DNA of 46,119 nucleotides, from positions 1-46,119 of the forward strand of contig DATANV010000008.1 of assembly GCA_036266075.1 (NCBI GenBank), in the 5' to 3' direction. The stretch is from VRUE01 sp036266075. GTDB lineage: Bacteria > Actinomycetota > Thermoleophilia > Solirubrobacterales > 70-9. Below, one piece after another: positions 34,458 through 42,211 of the stretch; position 1 is the first letter of the stretch, and every line of letters begins with the position of its first letter. Made by a program: the position numbers and the translations under genes. Under the pieces are notes generated by a model that was not told where the DNA came from, did not search any database, and saw only the letters and a list, made by a program, of their open reading frames with translations.

Positions 34458-34562
34458 GTCTGAGGCCGTCTGGCCAAGCAGATCAAGGACGCAGGGAGCG
34501 TGGCGTGCTCTGCACGCGAGCGACCGAGGACGCCGATATGCGCCGGCCAGCCGGCCTCAGAC
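34458..34562. repeat. Imperfect hairpin repeat, family II copy B
   Basis: Outer arms GTCTGAGGCCG (34458-34468) and CGGCCTCAGAC (34552-34562) pair fully; after one mismatch CTGGCC and GGCCAG pair (34470-34475 with 34545-34550). The 81-nt core is shared with copy A. The thiolase stop (34557-34559) is in the outer arm. It fills the gap between the thiolase and enoyl-CoA hydratase genes. Confidence 0.85.
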
Positions 34563-35714
34563 CCGTTCGACGAGCATCGCCTTGCCCTGACCTCCGGCGA
34601 CGCACATCGTCTCGAGGCCGACCTGGTGATCGTCGGTCTCCAGCACGTTGAGCAGCGTGCCCATGATGCGGGCGCCGGTCATGCCGAAGGGGTGGCCGAG
34701 GGCGATCGCGCCGCCGTGGGTGTTGAGCTTCTCCAGCGGGATGTCGCACTCGTCCATGATCGGGATGACCTGGGCGGCGAAAGCCTCGTTCAGCTCGACC
34801 GCGCCGACATCGTCGATCGTCATCCCGGCCCGGTCGAGCACCTTCTTGATCGCGCCTATCGGGGCGACGCCCATGTACTCGGGCTCGTTGCCGAAGGTGG
34901 CGGCGGTGACGATGCGGGCGCGCGGGGTCAGGCCCAGCTCCTTGGCCTTGGTGTCGCTCATCAGCAGCACTGCGGCGGCGCCGTCGTTCAGCGGGCAAGA
35001 GTTGCCGGCGGTGACGCCGCCGCCGCCGAAGGCCTCGTCGAGCTGGGAGAGCTTCTCCAGCGTCGAGGAGGCGCGCGGGCCGTCGTCCTTGGCGACCTCG
35101 GTGCCGTCGGGCAGCGTCACCGGGACGATCTCGCGGTCGAAGAAGCCGTCCTCCTGGGACTGAACCGCCAGTTCCTGGGAGCGCTGTGCGAACTTGTCCA
35201 TGTCGGCGCGGCTGACCTCGTACTTGTTGGCGACATTGACCGCGGTGAGGCCCATTTCGATGTAGGCGTTGGGCTGACCATCGTTGCCCTGCAGGTTCTC
35301 GTTCTGGTCGGCGGCGCCGGCCGGCTCGGTGCGCTCGTTGTAGCGGCTGACCCACTCGACCCCGGCGGCGATGTAGACGTCGCCCTCGCCGGCCTTGATC
35401 GCGTTGCCGGCATGGCGGATCGCGTCGAGGCTGGAGGAGCAGTAGCGCGAGATCGTGACCCCGTTGACCTCCTGCGGCAGCTTCTCGGAGAGCAGCGAGA
35501 CGATGCGGCCGATGTTGAAGGCCTGCAGGCCCTGCGGCATGCCGCAGCCGCAGAACAGATCTTCTATATCGGCGGGATCGACCTGCGGATTGCGCTCGAG
35601 CAGCCGATCGACGACGTAAGCGCCCATCTCGTCGGGGCGCAGCTGGGCCAGCGAGCCCTTGAAGGCGCGGCCGATGGGGGTGCGGACGGTGTCGACGATT
35701 ACTGCCTCTGGCAT
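34557..35714 (-). CDS. Acetyl-CoA C-acyltransferase (thiolase)
   Basis: 385 residues. Thiolase with the nucleophile in TISRYCSSSLDAIRHAGNAI, GGGVTAGNSCPLNDGAAAVL, VELNEAFAAQVIPI, NTHGGAIALGHPFGMTGARI and the second active-site Cys in LETMCVAGGQGKAML. Cleaves 3-ketoacyl-CoA or condenses acetyl-CoA. ATG 35714 has AGGAGA about 8 nt upstream. It is divergent from the membrane coiled-coil gene at 35820 across a 105-nt gap that should hold both promoters. With the downstream genes it forms a lipid-oxidation group. Confidence 0.94.
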   Translation of the reverse strand: MPEAVIVDTVRTPIGRAFKGSLAQLRPDEMGAYVVDRLLERNPQVDPADIEDLFCGCGMPQGLQAFNIGRIVSLLSEKLPQEVNGVTISRYCSSSLDAIRHAGNAIKAGEGDVYIAAGVEWVSRYNERTEPAGAADQNENLQGNDGQPNAYIEMGLTAVNVANKYEVSRADMDKFAQRSQELAVQSQEDGFFDREIVPVTLPDGTEVAKDDGPRASSTLEKLSQLDEAFGGGGVTAGNSCPLNDGAAAVLLMSDTKAKELGLTPRARIVTAATFGNEPEYMGVAPIGAIKKVLDRAGMTIDDVGAVELNEAFAAQVIPIMDECDIPLEKLNTHGGAIALGHPFGMTGARIMGTLLNVLETDDHQVGLETMCVAGGQGKAMLVERV

Positions 35715-35819
35715 GCGGGGGATCTCCTTGGGAAGCTCGTGGGTGGGCTGCGGAGGGTAATCGACCGGGGAGCTCGCCGCCGCCCCCGGCCGGGCCGTGT
35801 GCTCTAGGTTTATGGGCGG

Positions 35820-36341
35820 ATGTCCCTCGATGGGCTTCGGGCATGGATCGGCGAGGTCGAGCGCAAGCTCGGCATGCGCACGCGCGTCTTCCTGGTGCTG
35901 GCGGTCATCGCCATCGGCGGCGCCGGCGCGGCGATCTACCTGGCCATCGAAGCGCAGAACGACTCGGTCAGCGAGAGTGACGCGCAGGCGCTGCAGCGGG
36001 AACTGGAAGAGCGCTTCGCGGGCGGCGTCGCGGGCGGCTCGGCAACCGCCCTGGAAGCGGAGATCGACTCGCTGAAAGCGGAAGTCGAAGCGCTGAAGGG
36101 CGCAGGCGGCACCGGCCAGAGCGGTGGCACTGGCAGCGGGTCCGACGGACAGGGCTCGAAGGACAGCGGCGCCGGGGCAGGCACGGAATCGGATGGCGCA
36201 GCGGGTGGCGCGAGCACCGACCGCGTGCCGATCCCGCCCAGCGCGTCGGGCGGCAAGGACGCCGCCCGGCTGCAGGAACTCGTCGAACAGACGCGCGAAA
36301 AATCGGCACAGATCGAAAAGGAAGAAAGGGCAGGCAGGTAG
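35820..36341 (+). CDS. Single-span membrane protein with coiled coil and Gly/Ser-rich linker
   Basis: 173 residues. A short N-terminal stretch (MSLDGLRAWIGEVERKLGM) precedes one transmembrane helix (VFLVLAVIAIGGAGAAIYLA). Then come a heptad-like region (LEAEIDSLKAEVEALKG), a Gly/Ser-rich stretch, and a charged helical C-terminus (AARLQELVEQTREKSAQIEK). No family recognised. ATG 35820 is preceded by GGGCGG at zero spacing; a TATG eight nt upstream is in another frame. Probably anchored with the C-terminal part outside, given the Arg near the N-terminal side of the helix. Confidence 0.65.
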   Translation: MSLDGLRAWIGEVERKLGMRTRVFLVLAVIAIGGAGAAIYLAIEAQNDSVSESDAQALQRELEERFAGGVAGGSATALEAEIDSLKAEVEALKGAGGTGQSGGTGSGSDGQGSKDSGAGAGTESDGAAGGASTDRVPIPPSASGGKDAARLQELVEQTREKSAQIEKEERAGR

Positions 36342-36424
36342 TCCCGCTCCAGGACACTTCGTGCTGAATCGCACGATCATGCCTAACGCCGTCCCCTCGC
36401 TGCGTTACATTCGCCGCAATCCAC

Positions 36425-36460
36425 CTCGCGCCTAACGCGAGCCTTTGCCGGTAACGGCAA
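36425..36460 (+). promoter_or_regulatory. Two tandem stem-loops in the leader of the DUF5679 gene
   Basis: CTCGCG-CCTAA-CGCGAG (36425-36441) and TTGCCG-GTAA-CGGCAA (36445-36460) are both perfect 6-bp hairpins with short TAA-bearing loops. AGGAG follows at 36465-36469 and the start codon at 36475. TACATT at 36406-36411 could be a -10 box. The first hairpin might instead end the upstream transcript. Confidence 0.55.
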
Positions 36461-36474
36461 CGAAAGGAGACCCA

Positions 36475-36621
36475 ATGCCCGAGGGTTACTGCGTGAAAGA
36501 GCGCAAGAAGGTCGAGATCAAAGACGCCAAGCAGGTGACCATGAAAAACGGTCGCCCGGCCATCCAAGGCACCTGCCCCGACTGCGGCACCAAAATCTTC
36601 AAGATCGGCAAGCTGGAATAG
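36475..36621 (+). CDS. Small DUF5679-type zinc-ribbon-like protein
   Basis: 48 residues: it starts MPEGYCVKERKKVEIKDAKQ, continues VTMKNGRPAIQGTCPDCGTK and ends IFKIGKLE. This is the DUF5679 pattern (YCVK...VTMKNGRPA.QG.CP.CGTK). The second CPDC knuckle is intact but the first is YCVKE, with Glu where a second Cys is expected, so metal binding may be altered. AGGAG sits 5 nt before ATG 36475. Function of the family is unknown; it is small and cytoplasmic. Confidence 0.85.
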   Translation: MPEGYCVKERKKVEIKDAKQVTMKNGRPAIQGTCPDCGTKIFKIGKLE

Positions 36622-36627
36622 GCGGCG

Positions 36628-36653
36628 ATGGCGGTGCCAAGCGGCGCCGCCAT
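36628..36653 (+). terminator. Strong hairpin after the DUF5679 gene
   Basis: ATGGCGGTGCC (36628-36638), loop AAGC, GGCGCCGCCAT (36643-36653): 11 pairs with one T-G wobble, seven nt after the stop codon. It lacks a T-tract, so the terminator call rests on position and stability. The following 36654-36795 shows no gene. Confidence 0.6.
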
Positions 36654-36799
36654 TCGTCAATCACAGCTGCGCAGCGATCGCGCGAGTCAGGGCGACGCTT
36701 ACGGAGCCGCCAATTTGGGCTCCGAGCAGCCTGGCAAGGAGTCGACGCGAGCCTTGGTCCGTGGCAACACACGCCAGGAGCCTGGTGCCCCTTGTTCTC

Positions 36800-36859
36800 G
36801 TATTGAACTGCATATGTAAAGGGGATTTTCTAGGATTTAAATGCTAATATCTGCCCCAT
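36800..36859 (+). promoter_or_regulatory. AT-rich promoter region of the AAA/DUF4143 gene
   Basis: A stretch of clearly higher A+T than its surroundings. TAATAT (36844-36849) lies 10 nt before ATG 36860 and could be a -10 box of a near-leaderless transcript; TTGAAC (36803-36808) is too far from it to be its -35. A short frame starting at ATG 36841 ends with TAG at 36865-36867 and overlaps the gene start. Confidence 0.4.
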
Positions 36860-38317
36860 ATGCTTAGCGACCCCCAGATCGGGCGCTTCAACCCATGGTG
36901 GACGAACCCAGGCTGGGAAACGGACGACGTCCACCTGCGTCGCCTGGAGGCAAGCGCGGTGCGCCTCGCAACTCCTCAGGTGGAGGAGGTCGAGCTGGGA
37001 GCACCGGCGATCCACGTCCTGCGGGGGCCACGCCAGGCAGGCAAGTCGACGGACCTGAAGTTGCTGGTCCGCCGTGCGCTCGGAACCGGCGTCGATCCCC
37101 GACGGGTCGTCTACCTCGCTCTCGACCTGCTCGAGGACCAACCGTCGGCGGCGCTGGTCGAATCCGTGAACCGGGCGCTCGAGCTGGCCGGGGGGCAGGG
37201 CGGATCGCGACTGGTGCTGCTCGACGAGGTGACCGCCACCGGCCACTGGCAAGCGGCGGTGAAGGCGCTCTGGGATGAAGGGCGCATCGACCGCGACACG
37301 GTGGTCTGCACCGGATCCTCGGCAATCGACCTGGCGCAGGGAAGCGCGGAGCGCCTGCCGGGGCGGCGCGGGCCGGGGCGCGACCTGCTCGTCATGCCAC
37401 AGGACTTCGCCTCCTTCGCCCGCGCACTGGACTCGACGATCCGCCCCGGGCTCGGCCTGACCGTCGCCGAAATCGTCGCCGCCGACGGCCAGGACGCGCT
37501 GGCCGAAGCGCGCATCCATCTGCCGGCGCTGCAGCGCTGCCTCGAGCGCTACCTGGAGTTCGGCGGCCTGCCGGCCGCCGTTGCCGAGGCTGCAGGGGGG
37601 AAGGCTCAGCCAAGCGAGGAGGTGCAGCGCGTCCTCTGGGACTCGCTCGTCAAGGAGGTGCAACGGCGGGGCGCCTCCACCCCCGCCACCCAGGCGCTGC
37701 TCGAGCGGGTGATGCGCTCGCTCGGGTCGAAGGTGAGCTGGTCGAAGATGGCGCGGGAGATGGCCGTGCCCCTCGGCCGCCCGCAGCGAAGCGTCGGGGA
37801 CCGCAGCGACCCCCGCACGCTGCAGAGCTACGTCGAGCTGCTGGCGGTCAACTACTTCGCGCTCGTCCTCTACTTCTGGAAGCAGGACTCGGGATCGGGC
37901 GACGTCGCCAAGGACAAGAAGGTCTACTTCGGCGACCCACTCCTGCAGACGATCACCGCCCAGCGGGTCGGCCTCCCCCGCGACCGCCATGCCGAGGTCG
38001 AGAACGCGGTCGCGATGGCGCTGTACCGGCGCTATGAGCCGGGCGAGCGCAGCGCCGAGAACATGGTCGCGCCCGAGCGGCTGCACGCCTGGGGGACGCG
38101 CCGCGGCGGCGAGATCGACTTCGTCTGCGGCCCCCGCGGGCAAATCGAGGCAGTCGAGGTCGCCGACTGGGCCAGCCTCGATCGCCGCAAGGCAACCGGA
38201 CCTTTCAGAGCCCTCCCGGGCCGCCCGTCGCTGGTCGTCAGCCGCGACAGGCTCGAGTTCGGCAGGACGGCGAACGTCGTTCCGGCGGCCCTGCTGCTGT
38301 GGGCGCTCGCAGGTTGA
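36860..38317 (+). CDS. AAA-family ATPase with DUF4143 domain
   Basis: 485 residues. N-terminal ATPase (AAA_14): Walker A HVLRGPRQAGKSTDLK, Walker B LVLLDEVTATGHWQAAVKAL, and sensor VVCTGSSAIDL. The middle has YLEFGGLPAAVAEA, typical of this family, then a DUF4143 nuclease-like C-terminus with RRGGEIDFVCG and IEAVEV. The family is abundant in bacteria and archaea, suspected in mobile or defence roles, but no function is settled. No SD is seen before ATG 36860; the leader is AT-rich, unlike the neighbours. It ends before a 30-nt palindrome shared with the convergent collagen-like gene. Confidence 0.87.
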   Translation: MLSDPQIGRFNPWWTNPGWETDDVHLRRLEASAVRLATPQVEEVELGAPAIHVLRGPRQAGKSTDLKLLVRRALGTGVDPRRVVYLALDLLEDQPSAALVESVNRALELAGGQGGSRLVLLDEVTATGHWQAAVKALWDEGRIDRDTVVCTGSSAIDLAQGSAERLPGRRGPGRDLLVMPQDFASFARALDSTIRPGLGLTVAEIVAADGQDALAEARIHLPALQRCLERYLEFGGLPAAVAEAAGGKAQPSEEVQRVLWDSLVKEVQRRGASTPATQALLERVMRSLGSKVSWSKMAREMAVPLGRPQRSVGDRSDPRTLQSYVELLAVNYFALVLYFWKQDSGSGDVAKDKKVYFGDPLLQTITAQRVGLPRDRHAEVENAVAMALYRRYEPGERSAENMVAPERLHAWGTRRGGEIDFVCGPRGQIEAVEVADWASLDRRKATGPFRALPGRPSLVVSRDRLEFGRTANVVPAALLLWALAG

Positions 38318-38378
38318 GGCCTTCTCACTCTCTTATGCCGGCGTCAGTGGTGCCTTCGAGCTGATTTGTGTACATCGA

Positions 38379-38408
38379 GAGCGGCCCGGCCATATGGCCG
38401 GGCCGCTC
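38379..38408. terminator. Perfect 30-nt palindrome between convergent genes
   Basis: GAGCGGCCCGGCCAT followed at once by ATGGCCGGGCCGCTC. Very stable hairpin on either strand, 61 nt after the ATPase stop and 115 nt before the collagen-like gene stop, so it can serve as a two-way terminator. The rest of 38318-38523 has a small 8-bp tandem repeat (CCGCTCAG twice near 38425) and no gene. Confidence 0.7.
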
Positions 38409-38523
38409 ACACCCCACAGGAACCCGCTCAGCCGCTCAGCAGGATTTGCCGCGTCGAGTTCGGCTTCTTTGGCGGGGATCGCACGGGGTTCGAATTCGGT
38501 CACTTGTTTTCACGCTGGTTCGG

Positions 38524-39237
38524 TCAGGGAGCCGTGACCGCCCAGGTGCCGTAGGCCATGCCCCCACCCGGCGGAGTGGTGAGGCGAATGAAGCCTCCGG
38601 CCGTGGCCGAGGGCAATACCGCGAACAGTTCGGTTTCTTCGGTGGCATCGAAGGTATAGACGCAGCCCCAGCCAGGAGCGGCCGTGGGTTTGGTGACGGT
38701 GCCGGGGCAGTGTTCGGTTTCGCCTTCGCCTAGCCCGAGGAGCTCGTACTGGCTGGTGATGAGATTGTTTTCGAGAGGGATCGCAAGGCTGATCAGGGCC
38801 ATCGCCGAGCCTTCTTCGACCTGCTGGCTTGCCCAGGTCCCGGTCTCAGTCTCGCCACTCGGAAGCGTCCCTCCGTCGGTCCAAGGCGAGCCTTCGGGCC
38901 CGGTGGCGCCATCTACGCCGGTCGCGCCTTTGGCCCCAGCGCTCCCATTCGACCCTTTGGCCCCAGTAGCCCCGGTGTCGCCCTTTGCCCCATCGGCTCC
39001 GTTAGCGCCGTTAGCTCCCTTCGGTCCAGCGGGCCCTGCCGGTCCCGCGGGTCCTGCCGGTCCAGCAGGTCCCTGCGGACCCCTCGGGCCCCTCGGTCCC
39101 TTCTTCGCCTTGGCAGAAGCGCTCGCCTTGCCCGAGTCGTTCGATGCCGCATAGGCCCCGCCGATCGAGGCGAAGACCAGGGCGATGACTGCGATCAGGC
39201 CCGGCACGCCGAAGCGGTTTTTCAGTAACGAGAACAT
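38524..39237 (-). CDS. Exported collagen-like (Gly-X-Y) protein
   Basis: 237 residues. A start MFSLLKNRFGVPGLIAVIAL followed by VFASIGGAYAAS gives a signal sequence or anchor. Residues 47-118 are 24 unbroken Gly-X-Y triplets, first GPR/GPQ/GPA rich and then GAK/GAT rich. The C-terminal ~115 residues form a globular domain with two Cys (TEHCPGTVTK and WGCVYTF) and end in AYGTWAVTAP. Such bacterial collagens form surface stalks with a trimerising head; the head type is not recognised. ATG 39237 has GGAGG 7 nt upstream. It is 19 nt downstream of the large secreted protein gene and may share its transcript. Confidence 0.85.
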   Translation of the reverse strand: MFSLLKNRFGVPGLIAVIALVFASIGGAYAASNDSGKASASAKAKKGPRGPRGPQGPAGPAGPAGPAGPAGPKGANGANGADGAKGDTGATGAKGSNGSAGAKGATGVDGATGPEGSPWTDGGTLPSGETETGTWASQQVEEGSAMALISLAIPLENNLITSQYELLGLGEGETEHCPGTVTKPTAAPGWGCVYTFDATEETELFAVLPSATAGGFIRLTTPPGGGMAYGTWAVTAP

Positions 39238-39256
39238 CTGTGTCCCTCCCTGTGGG

Positions 39257-42211
39257 TTAGTGGTGCTTTGAGTTGGTTCGCCGCTTGGCTTTGCCGTTGC
39301 AGGCGGTCTTCATCGGCGGCGCGAAGTCATAGGGCTTGCCGTTGTGGCCTTGGGCTTTGACTTTTGCCTTGGGCGTTTGGCCGCAGAGGTTGCGCGAGTT
39401 GACGATCAGGCCCTTTTTGGCGCCCTGCATCGTCAAGAGGACTTTGGTGACCGGGGCGTCTGGGAGGTCTTCGAAGCTCGCGCGGATCTCTCCCTTTACG
39501 GAGTCGACCCTGCCTACGGCTTCGATGTCAAGGACGCCGTTCAGCGCCAAGACCATGTCGGGCAGCTTGTGATCGGAGGATCTGAGGTAGACCGGTCCCT
39601 CGAGGGGTTCGTCCAATAGAGGGGTCCAGGCTTTGACGTGGCCGTAGATCGATCCCGCTGGGCAAGCTTTAGCCGCGAACTGAACCCTGGTGCAGATCGT
39701 GCGGATGTGGCCCTGTTCGAGGAAGGAGGAGTGCGGCAGCCTGACCGCGGTGGCGTTCAGGTTGGCATCGCCTGGGCGTGGCGTGAGGATCGCTTTGAAG
39801 GCCGGGAACTGGCCACGTTTAGTTCCGCCGCTGAGGCTCAAGGCGAGCTTTGGCTTGAAGTCGAGCCCTGAGCAGTTGGCGATCTGAAAGCGCGATGCCA
39901 ATGGGACCGAGATGTCATCGGCTGAGCTGAAGAAATCCAGGTTCGAGCCGAAGATCGCCGCCTGGATCTGGGTCGGGTCGCAGGAGGTCGGGTTGAGCGT
40001 GAAGCCGGGGCGATCGACGTTTACCTGGATGTCCCTGACGTTTAAGGGGATGCCGGCGAGGATGTGGGGCAGCGGGTCGGATCTATCGCCCTCTACGTCG
40101 ACCCTGGCGGTGCGATGGTCGTGGCCCAGGGCGACGTGGGTGACTACCGTGCCGACGTCAAAGGGGCCGGCCACCGCGGGGACCACCGCCACTACCGAAA
40201 GCGGCGCTCCGTTGAAGGGTCCCGAGAGGTAAAGGCGCCCCGGGACGTAGATCAGGGTCGAGCCGACTCCGGCTCCGGCCATGATCGTGCCGATCTGGCT
40301 ATTTGCCGGGCAGCTCTGTTCTTCTTGCTCTTCGGTGCCGGTCTTTTCCCTCGCCAATTCGATCGCCGACTCAGGGCACCAGGCGACCCCGGCGATCTTG
40401 GCACTGAGGCCCTTGGGCAAGACGGCGCTGAACTTGGTCATGTCCTGTTCGCCGTCAGAGCGGGTCAGGCGCATCAGGAAGGGGGAGAAGGTGCCGGCGT
40501 TGTTGTTTAGGGCTCCCGCGCTGAAGCCCGGGTGGAAGGGGGGAACCCCTCCGGAGGGGCAGGGGCCGTTGTTGGGGCCCTGGTCGATCTCGAACTCGGA
40601 GTTCGTGTGAACCGCTTCGTTTGGCCTTGCCCAGGGGTAGAAGTCGGCCTCGGTCTTGAACTGACCGCAGGTCGACGGGGTGATCAGCGGCGCCCTCGGT
40701 CCCTCCCTGAACTTGAAGGCGAAGCTTTCGAAGGGCAGCTGGGGCAGATCGTCGAAGCTGGCGGTGATCTGGCCCGTCTTTGGATCCGGAGCGACCTTGC
40801 CGGGGATCTTCACCGAGATCCCTCTTTGCGGTTCGCGAAGGACGATGTATATGGCGATCAGGGAGTCGAAGGGGTTCTCCGCCCCCTTTGTCCTCGTCTC
40901 GGGGTCGTCTGGCTTTGCGACGTAGACGTTGCCGGGGATCGTCTCCTTCAGGAGCGGCGTCTTTACCTCGACGGAGCCGATCTTCGCGGTATCGGGGCAA
41001 CCGAAGCTCTCTATCGATGCGCTGGCGTATTCCGACGGTCCGCAGACCCCCAGGCCTTCTGCCTGGGAGGGGTTGATCGTCATCCCCTCAGGCAGCGTTA
41101 CGACGGCTTTCTTTAAGGCAGACTGGGCGATCCCGTCGGGGTTCAACAACCCGTCGGTCGGGAACTTCAAGCCGACTTCGAGGCCGCTGGAGCTGGCGGC
41201 GCTCTTTTGCGTCGCCTGAGCTGAGAAGTTCGGTTCGAAGGGGACTTTCGAGCAGCCCGTGGTGCCGACTTCTTCGCCGGGAGCTCCTTCTTCGGGTGCG
41301 TAGGGCGCTTCGTGGGTGAAGAGCGATGCCGTTGCGTAGTTGCCCGGGTCCTGCCAGGAGTCACTTCTGACCGTCCACTTCTGGCCCCTGCCTGCCGGGG
41401 TGCAGGCGCTGGGCATGGTCAGGAAGGGGAGCTTGGCGACGTTGGAGGCGTGGGGGCCGGTCGATTCGCCGACCTCGCCCTGACAGCTGGCGGTCAGGGG
41501 ATCGTCGGCCATCTCGAATTTGGGATTGCAGCGCTGCTCGTCGTGTCGCGGGTCGGCGGGCTGACCCCAGAAGGTGACGTTGCTGGCCGTGATACGAAGC
41601 GCCTGCGCGGCGCTGCGCGGACCGACCACGATGCCGTAGTCGCCGGAGCGCAGCGCGGTGTCGAAGTAGACCACCGACCCCGCGAACTTGAAGCCAAAGC
41701 GGGCCGGGCTGCCGGGCGCCGGGGTCATGTTGAAGAGCGGCACGTTGGGAAACGGGGCGAAGGTCGTCCGCAACTGGACAATGCCCACCGCCGAGTCGGG
41801 CGGGCATTCGGTCGGGTCCTGGAAGAACACCCCGCCGCGGAGCAGCTCGGCCGACGTGCAGCTCGCCAGCGCATTCGGATTGCCGACGAAGCCCGGCGGC
41901 AGGTCGACCAGGGTGTCCTTGAGGTCGGCGTCGGGAGTCGGGACCCCGGCGAATTCAGGATCGGTGCTGGTATCGGGGTGGTTGTTCCATTCGATGTGGG
42001 TGATCACCGAATAGGGGTGCCCGCCGGCCTGGCTGAACTGGCCGCCTTCAGGGCTGGCGATAACGCGGTTGGGATCGGCAGCCGCTTTGGCGGCGATCTG
42101 CATGTCGAAGGAGGCGATGCCGAACTCGGCCTGGGCCGAGTTGGCGAGCAACGCGACTCCGAGCACAGCGGCCACCAGCGCCGCACCGAGCTTCCTGCCT
42201 GCCCCGATCAC
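39257..42211 (-). CDS. Large secreted repeat protein, function unknown
   Basis: 984 residues. Signal peptide LGAALVAAVLGVALLANSAQA. The body shows a recurring module: a strand with LP[PEKH], later a Cys, then [C]P-x(2-3)-x-[IV]-G. Instances: LP at 104 with CPPDSAVG at 136; LP at 373 with CPDTAKIG at 405; LP at 598 with CPANSQIG at 634; LP at 825 with CPAGSIYG at 850. Two modules also share FDDLPQLP/FEDLPDAP (486, 913). The C-terminus is basic (NGKAKRRTNSKHH). GTG 42211 overlaps the upstream stop (GTGA) and has GGGAGG 6 nt upstream. No named family recognised; the similarity is to other uncharacterised thermoleophilian surface proteins (recollection, unchecked). Confidence 0.78.
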   Translation of the reverse strand: MIGAGRKLGAALVAAVLGVALLANSAQAEFGIASFDMQIAAKAAADPNRVIASPEGGQFSQAGGHPYSVITHIEWNNHPDTSTDPEFAGVPTPDADLKDTLVDLPPGFVGNPNALASCTSAELLRGGVFFQDPTECPPDSAVGIVQLRTTFAPFPNVPLFNMTPAPGSPARFGFKFAGSVVYFDTALRSGDYGIVVGPRSAAQALRITASNVTFWGQPADPRHDEQRCNPKFEMADDPLTASCQGEVGESTGPHASNVAKLPFLTMPSACTPAGRGQKWTVRSDSWQDPGNYATASLFTHEAPYAPEEGAPGEEVGTTGCSKVPFEPNFSAQATQKSAASSSGLEVGLKFPTDGLLNPDGIAQSALKKAVVTLPEGMTINPSQAEGLGVCGPSEYASASIESFGCPDTAKIGSVEVKTPLLKETIPGNVYVAKPDDPETRTKGAENPFDSLIAIYIVLREPQRGISVKIPGKVAPDPKTGQITASFDDLPQLPFESFAFKFREGPRAPLITPSTCGQFKTEADFYPWARPNEAVHTNSEFEIDQGPNNGPCPSGGVPPFHPGFSAGALNNNAGTFSPFLMRLTRSDGEQDMTKFSAVLPKGLSAKIAGVAWCPESAIELAREKTGTEEQEEQSCPANSQIGTIMAGAGVGSTLIYVPGRLYLSGPFNGAPLSVVAVVPAVAGPFDVGTVVTHVALGHDHRTARVDVEGDRSDPLPHILAGIPLNVRDIQVNVDRPGFTLNPTSCDPTQIQAAIFGSNLDFFSSADDISVPLASRFQIANCSGLDFKPKLALSLSGGTKRGQFPAFKAILTPRPGDANLNATAVRLPHSSFLEQGHIRTICTRVQFAAKACPAGSIYGHVKAWTPLLDEPLEGPVYLRSSDHKLPDMVLALNGVLDIEAVGRVDSVKGEIRASFEDLPDAPVTKVLLTMQGAKKGLIVNSRNLCGQTPKAKVKAQGHNGKPYDFAPPMKTACNGKAKRRTNSKHH

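Noticed and set aside
36841..36867. Eight-codon upstream frame before the AAA/DUF4143 gene as a leader peptide
   Set aside because: No ribosome site and it overlaps the likely transcription start; kept only as a remark.
38427..38660. Two similar TTCGG(C/T)TTCTT(T/C)GG(C/T)GG stretches near the collagen-like gene end
   Set aside because: Short, imperfect similarity, one inside the coding region; most likely chance in G+C-biased sequence.
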